Shown here: positions 60,366-64,000 of the stretch, piece by piece
Layout: every line of letters begins with the position of its first letter
Numbering within the stretch: the first letter of the stretch is position 1
Assembly: GCA_016709225.1 (NCBI GenBank)
Contig: JADJEE010000012.1
Location: 868,001-932,000 of the forward strand
Length of the DNA stretch: 64,000 bases
DNA from: Deltaproteobacteria bacterium
Lineage (GTDB): Bacteria > Myxococcota_A > Polyangia > Nannocystales > Nannocystaceae
Reading direction: 5' to 3'
Translations under genes and position numbers: made by a program
The notes under the pieces: generated by a model
Databases searched by the model: none
The model's input: only the letters and a program-made list of their open reading frames with translations
Told to the model about the DNA's origin: nothing

Positions 60366-62026
60366 TCGCCACGCTGCTGTCCGCCGCCCTCGCGCTGGCC
60401 CCCGCCCTCGCGCTGGCCCCCGCCGCCACCGCCCCCGATCTCGAGGGCGACATCGTGATGAAGGCCATGAAGGACGAGCTCGCGCGCACCAGCGCGATGA
60501 AGCTGCCCGACTCGCCGGCGCCGTACTGGGCCTCGTACCACGCCGTCGACGTCCACGACGTGGTCGTGCAATCCAGCTTCGGCGCGCTGCTGAAGTCGGA
60601 GACCAACCTCGGCCGTGTGGTCGCGCCGCGTGTGCGCGTCGGCGGCTACGAGCTCGACGCCGTCGGGCTCCCGATGATGGCGCAGCCGCCCTTGGTCACC
60701 ATCGAGGACGACTACGACGCGCTCCGCCACGCGCTGTGGCGCTTCACCGACGGCGCCTACAAGATGGCGGCGACCGGCTTCAAGGAGGCCCAGACCGAGC
60801 AGACCCAGCGCACGGTCGACGCCGACCGCCCCGCGTCGTTCTCGGCCCGCACCACGCCGATCGTCACCGTCCACACCGAGGTCGCCAGCGCGCCCGAGCA
60901 ACGCAAGCTCGAGGCGCTCGCCAACGAGGTCTCGGCGGTGTTCCGCGAGCACGACTTCGTCGACGCATGCGAGGTCACCGTGTGGGTCCACGACGCCAGG
61001 CGGCGCTACGTCGCCACCGATGGCGACGCCTCGATCGAGGACACGCGCTTCGCGGTGCTGTCGATCCAGGCGATCGCACAGGCCGACGACGGCGATCGCA
61101 TCGGTCGCACGGTCACCCGCGTCGGACGTCTGCGAGACTTCGACGACGCCGCGCGCTACGTCGCCGACGCGCAGGGCCTCGCGCGCGAGCTCGCGGCCCT
61201 GCGCAAGGCGCCGATGGTGCGCGACTACCAGGGCCCGGTGCTGATCGAGGCCACCGCGGTCGCCGAGCTCATGGGCATGATCGTCGCGCAGGAGATGACG
61301 GCGGGCGGTCGCTGGGGCTCCGACACCGAGGCCAAGCTGGGCCAGCTGGTGCTGCCGCGTGGGGTCACGATGTTCGACGACCCGGGCATCTCGACCCACG
61401 GCGGCCACGCGCTGCTCGGGGGCTATGCCGCCGACGACGAGGGCACGCCCGCGCAGCGCGTGGCATTGGTCGAGGACGGCAAGCTGACCGCGCTGCTGAC
61501 CGGCCGCACGCCCGGCAAGAAGCTCAAGCAGAGCAACGGCCACGCCCGCAGTGGGCCGTACGCGATGGACCTGCGGCCGTCGCCGAGCAACCTCGTGATC
61601 GAGGCCAAGCGCGGCCTGAGTGACGCCGCGTTGCAGAAGCAGCTGCGAACACTGGCCACCAAGCGTGGGCTCGAGTTCGGCATCGTCGTGACCGACGTCG
61701 CGATGGGCCGCGGCACCACGGTGGCGTACCGCGTGGGCAAGGATGGCAAGCGCGAGCTGGTGCGGGTCGGATTCATGCGCGGGCTCGAGCCCAGCGAGCT
61801 GCGCAAGCTCGCCGCGGTCGGCCGTGCGACCGCGGTGGTGCACCAGACCGTGCTCGGCGGCATGCCGTTCTCCGCCGACGAGGCGCCACCCGAGGTCAGC
61901 GCATTTGCGACGCTGTCCTCCGTGGTGGCGCCGGCGATGCTCGTCGAGGACGCCGAGTTCCGCTCGTTCGGTGATAGCCACCCCAAGCCACCGGCCTATC
62001 CGCGACCGGCACTCAACAAGCGCTGA
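60362..62026 (+). CDS. exported TldE/PmbA-like partner lacking the metal motif
   Basis: A 554-residue TldD/PmbA-family protein. It starts with a signal peptide (L-L-S-A-A-L-A-L-A-P-A-L-A-L). Where TldD has HExxxH, this reads A-T-A-V-A-E-L-M-G-M, so the zinc motif is missing, as in TldE. K-Q-S-N-G-H-A-R-S and V-A-Q-E-M-T-A-G-G-R are family segments. It should form a heterodimer with the preceding protease. The ATG overlaps the TldD stop by 4 nt. Confidence 0.85.
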   Translation: MIATLLSAALALAPALALAPAATAPDLEGDIVMKAMKDELARTSAMKLPDSPAPYWASYHAVDVHDVVVQSSFGALLKSETNLGRVVAPRVRVGGYELDAVGLPMMAQPPLVTIEDDYDALRHALWRFTDGAYKMAATGFKEAQTEQTQRTVDADRPASFSARTTPIVTVHTEVASAPEQRKLEALANEVSAVFREHDFVDACEVTVWVHDARRRYVATDGDASIEDTRFAVLSIQAIAQADDGDRIGRTVTRVGRLRDFDDAARYVADAQGLARELAALRKAPMVRDYQGPVLIEATAVAELMGMIVAQEMTAGGRWGSDTEAKLGQLVLPRGVTMFDDPGISTHGGHALLGGYAADDEGTPAQRVALVEDGKLTALLTGRTPGKKLKQSNGHARSGPYAMDLRPSPSNLVIEAKRGLSDAALQKQLRTLATKRGLEFGIVVTDVAMGRGTTVAYRVGKDGKRELVRVGFMRGLEPSELRKLAAVGRATAVVHQTVLGGMPFSADEAPPEVSAFATLSSVVAPAMLVEDAEFRSFGDSHPKPPAYPRPALNKR

Positions 62027-62038
62027 GCACTCGACCGA

Positions 62039-62455
62039 CTACTCGGCCGGATCGTGCAGATCGGCGACAGGCGCGGCCGCCATCAGCCCCACGCCCTGTC
62101 GCCGCACCGTGATGGTGAGGTCGGCGGGCGCCGGCGGCGTCGGTGGAACCGCCGTCACCGAATGCGTCGTCGGGCTCGCGGGCGTTGGTAAGGTCAATCG
62201 ATAGTTGCCACCCGCCAGCGTGGTCCCGCTCCAGCCGGCACCATCGAGGGCGTAACGCAGGTTCGGCACCGCGCTGCTGGCCCGCTCCAGCGTCAACGCC
62301 AGCGCCTCGCCGAGGTTCATGCTCGCATCCAACGAAATCAGGTGTCTCGACGCACCGGCCGTGTCGTGCCACAGACCACCGGTGTCGACGATCAGCGTCA
62401 GCGCATTCCCTGCGCTCGTCGTAGCACCATCACTCCACTTCAAGGTCGTGCCCAT
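62039..62455 (-). CDS. small protein of unknown function
   Basis: A 138-residue protein starting M-G-T-T-L-K-W-S-D-G, with a beta-rich pattern (A-L-T-L-I-V-D-T-G-G-L-W, Y-R-L-T-L-P) and a Pro/Thr-rich stretch before the end. There is no signal peptide. ATG 62455 is preceded by GGAGGA at 11 nt, a good ribosome site, so the longer frame to 62518 is not needed. It follows the TPR protein on the same strand. No family was recognised. Confidence 0.6.
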   Translation of the reverse strand: MGTTLKWSDGATTSAGNALTLIVDTGGLWHDTAGASRHLISLDASMNLGEALALTLERASSAVPNLRYALDGAGWSGTTLAGGNYRLTLPTPASPTTHSVTAVPPTPPAPADLTITVRRQGVGLMAAAPVADLHDPAE

Positions 62456-62517
62456 CTCTCGGATCCTCCGGACGCATTTGTGTTGCGGCGGAGCGAATCG
62501 ATCCGTCGATCGATGCA

Positions 62518-64000
62518 CTATTGTGAATTTGCCAGCGCCAGCGCCCGCTCGGCATCGGCCGACGCGGTTCCGATCTGCCGATACAGCGTCGCCGCATCGC
62601 GGGCGAGGGTGCGAATCCGCGATGACCCGGGTGCAATCTCGGTGAGCAGCTGGGCGTAGTGCAGCCGCAGGTCGGCGAGTTCACGCGGCTCGGCGGCGGC
62701 GAGGTCGGCCTCGGCGATGGCGAGTGCGGCCTCGAAGCCCTCTCGCGCCGCGTTCGCGTCGCCGCTCGCCCATGCCACGCGGGCCAGGCCGTGGAGCGCG
62801 GCGACGCGATCGGTGTCCTCGGTGGCGAGTCGCCGCAGGCGCTCGAAGTACGGCGCCGCGCCGGCGCAGCGCCGTAGCTCGCACAGCGCCCAGCCGATGT
62901 TGCGCGACAGCGGCCGCGCATCGCGGGTGTCGCCGATGGCGTCGAGATCGGCCAGCAGCCGCAGGTTGACGTCGAGGAACGCCGCCGTATCGCCCGAGGT
63001 CGCGTGCACCCGCGACAGCACCGCGAGCGCACTGCCGCGCTCCGCGTGTCCCGGCGGCAGGCCGTCGCGTTGCAGTCGCCAGGCGCGCTCGCCGGCCGCT
63101 TGCGCGCCGATCAGGTCGCCCTGCTGCAGGTGGATCTGCGCCAGCATCACCAGCGTCGGGGCGAGCACCACGGAGTCGTCGCCGAAGCTCTCGCGCTGCG
63201 TCGCGAGCAGCTCGGCGAACGCGATGGCGGCGTCGTCGAAGCGCCCCTGCTCGAAGGCATCGAGCGCGAGGTCGAACGACACCGCGAGCACGTTGGCGCT
63301 GCCCGGGCCCTCGCGCACCAGCAACCGCGCCCGCGCCTCGCGGTACAGCGTGTCGGCGCGCTCCCAGTCGCGACGCTGCGCGGCCAACCCCGCCAGCTTC
63401 GTGGTCACGCCGATGCTGCGCAGATCGTCCTCACCGCCCTGGGCGGTCAGCAGCGCGCGCGCCTGGTCGAGTGCTCGCGTCACGCCCTCGACGTCACCGG
63501 CAATCTCGCGCAGGCTCGCCTCGGCCAACCGCAGGTCGATCGACAGCGGCGCCGGGTCGCCCAGCCGACGGACCACGACCTCGGCCTGCGCGAGCGCGTG
63601 CTCGGCCGCCGCGGCGTCATCGAGGTCGACGCTCTCGAGTCGTGCGAGGCGGGTCCACAGCTCGGCCTGCGCGTGATCGTCGGCCTGGACCTGGGCGAGT
63701 GCGACGGCGGTGCGCAGCACCTCGCCGGCCTCGACGTCGCGGCCGAGCTGATCGAGCGCGCGGGCCTGCAGGCCCATCGCCGACAGCCGCAGGTCGGGCC
63801 GCGCCAGCGCCTGCGCGGTGCTGACCGCCTGCGCGGCGCCGGCTTGGGCATCGAGCACTGCACCGACCGCCAGCTGCACGCGGACCCGATCGAGCGCGGC
63901 GAGCAGGGCCTGCACCGCCTCGTCGTCACTGGCCTCGTTCGCCGCGACGCACGCCTGCGGATCCGGCAGCGAGCCCAGCAGCTCGGCACCACCCGAGCCC
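62518..64000 (-). CDS. TPR-repeat protein, probably C-terminal part of a Ser/Thr protein kinase (5' end outside window)
   Basis: The frame runs to the window edge, giving 493 residues. It is all helical, with about ten TPR-like units. The edge part (L-P-D-P-Q-A-C-V-A-A-N-E and A-L-D-R-V-R-V-Q-L-A-V-G) matches the region that follows the kinase domain in many Nannocystaceae and Polyangia eukaryotic-like Ser/Thr kinases. The kinase domain itself is not visible. GTG 63915 is an internal codon rather than a credible start. Confidence 0.75.
   Translation of the reverse strand, partial: GSGGAELLGSLPDPQACVAANEASDDEAVQALLAALDRVRVQLAVGAVLDAQAGAAQAVSTAQALARPDLRLSAMGLQARALDQLGRDVEAGEVLRTAVALAQVQADDHAQAELWTRLARLESVDLDDAAAAEHALAQAEVVVRRLGDPAPLSIDLRLAEASLREIAGDVEGVTRALDQARALLTAQGGEDDLRSIGVTTKLAGLAAQRRDWERADTLYREARARLLVREGPGSANVLAVSFDLALDAFEQGRFDDAAIAFAELLATQRESFGDDSVVLAPTLVMLAQIHLQQGDLIGAQAAGERAWRLQRDGLPPGHAERGSALAVLSRVHATSGDTAAFLDVNLRLLADLDAIGDTRDARPLSRNIGWALCELRRCAGAAPYFERLRRLATEDTDRVAALHGLARVAWASGDANAAREGFEAALAIAEADLAAAEPRELADLRLHYAQLLTEIAPGSSRIRTLARDAATLYRQIGTASADAERALALANSQ

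Overview
The window is about 70% G+C. It carries many lipoproteins with Gly/Ser/Thr/Asp-rich linkers, a sigma-54 activator with its histidine kinase, an ECF sigma factor, and the TPR tail of what looks like a Ser/Thr kinase. This combination points to a myxobacterium (Myxococcota/Polyangia, probably the Nannocystaceae side). That is inferred from protein style, as no rRNA gene is present. Genes are dense and often overlap by 4 nt (ATGA/GTGA). Several first genes have a TANNNT hexamer 6-8 nt before the start codon, suggesting leaderless mRNAs.

The main find is a His-Xaa-Ser (Hxs) type radical-SAM peptide-modification locus on the minus strand, 9741 to 422. In order it encodes a radical SAM-peroxiredoxin fusion, a radical SAM-methyltransferase fusion, HxsD, an HxsD-like protein, HxsB, a 91-residue precursor ending in ten His-Gly-Ser repeats plus Trp, a second radical SAM enzyme in the HxsC position, and a GGDEF/EAL protein. 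All junctions overlap by 4 nt except the one before the precursor, where 233 bp hold a likely separate promoter. A further radical SAM gene (12662-10839) with a large C-terminal extension lies just upstream.

12.9-20.3 kb: NtrB/NtrC-type pair, ECF sigma factor, a LysM/M74 murein endopeptidase, and a coupled double radical SAM protein (B12-type plus HxsC-type). 20.3-30 kb: acetyltransferase, lipoproteins, TlpA-like thioredoxin, M20 peptidase, SDR, SGNH protein, and a coupled FGGY kinase/sphingosine-1-phosphate-lyase-like pair. 30.0-30.4 kb: a small membrane protein gene whose frame is interrupted by one TGA followed by a perfect hairpin at SECIS distance, a selenoprotein candidate. 30.4-33 kb: two copies of a MITE-like inverted-repeat element. 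33-45 kb: VWA and LamG lipoproteins, pseudouridine synthase, thrS, a methyltransferase, and a Cys-rich lipoprotein gene with two lesions.

45.2-54.8 kb: a second radical-SAM neighbourhood. On the minus strand are a SPASM radical SAM enzyme, an alpha/alpha-barrel protein, a GT2 glycosyltransferase, a tandem radical SAM protein, a lipoprotein and another radical SAM enzyme. Divergent from it are an NDP-sugar epimerase, a membrane glycosyltransferase-like protein and a small anchored protein. 54.8-64 kb: a tenth radical SAM gene with a membrane-anchored partner, a CE2-like esterase lipoprotein, an exported TldD/TldE-like pair and the TPR protein running off the end. In total ten genes encode twelve radical SAM domains in 64 kb.
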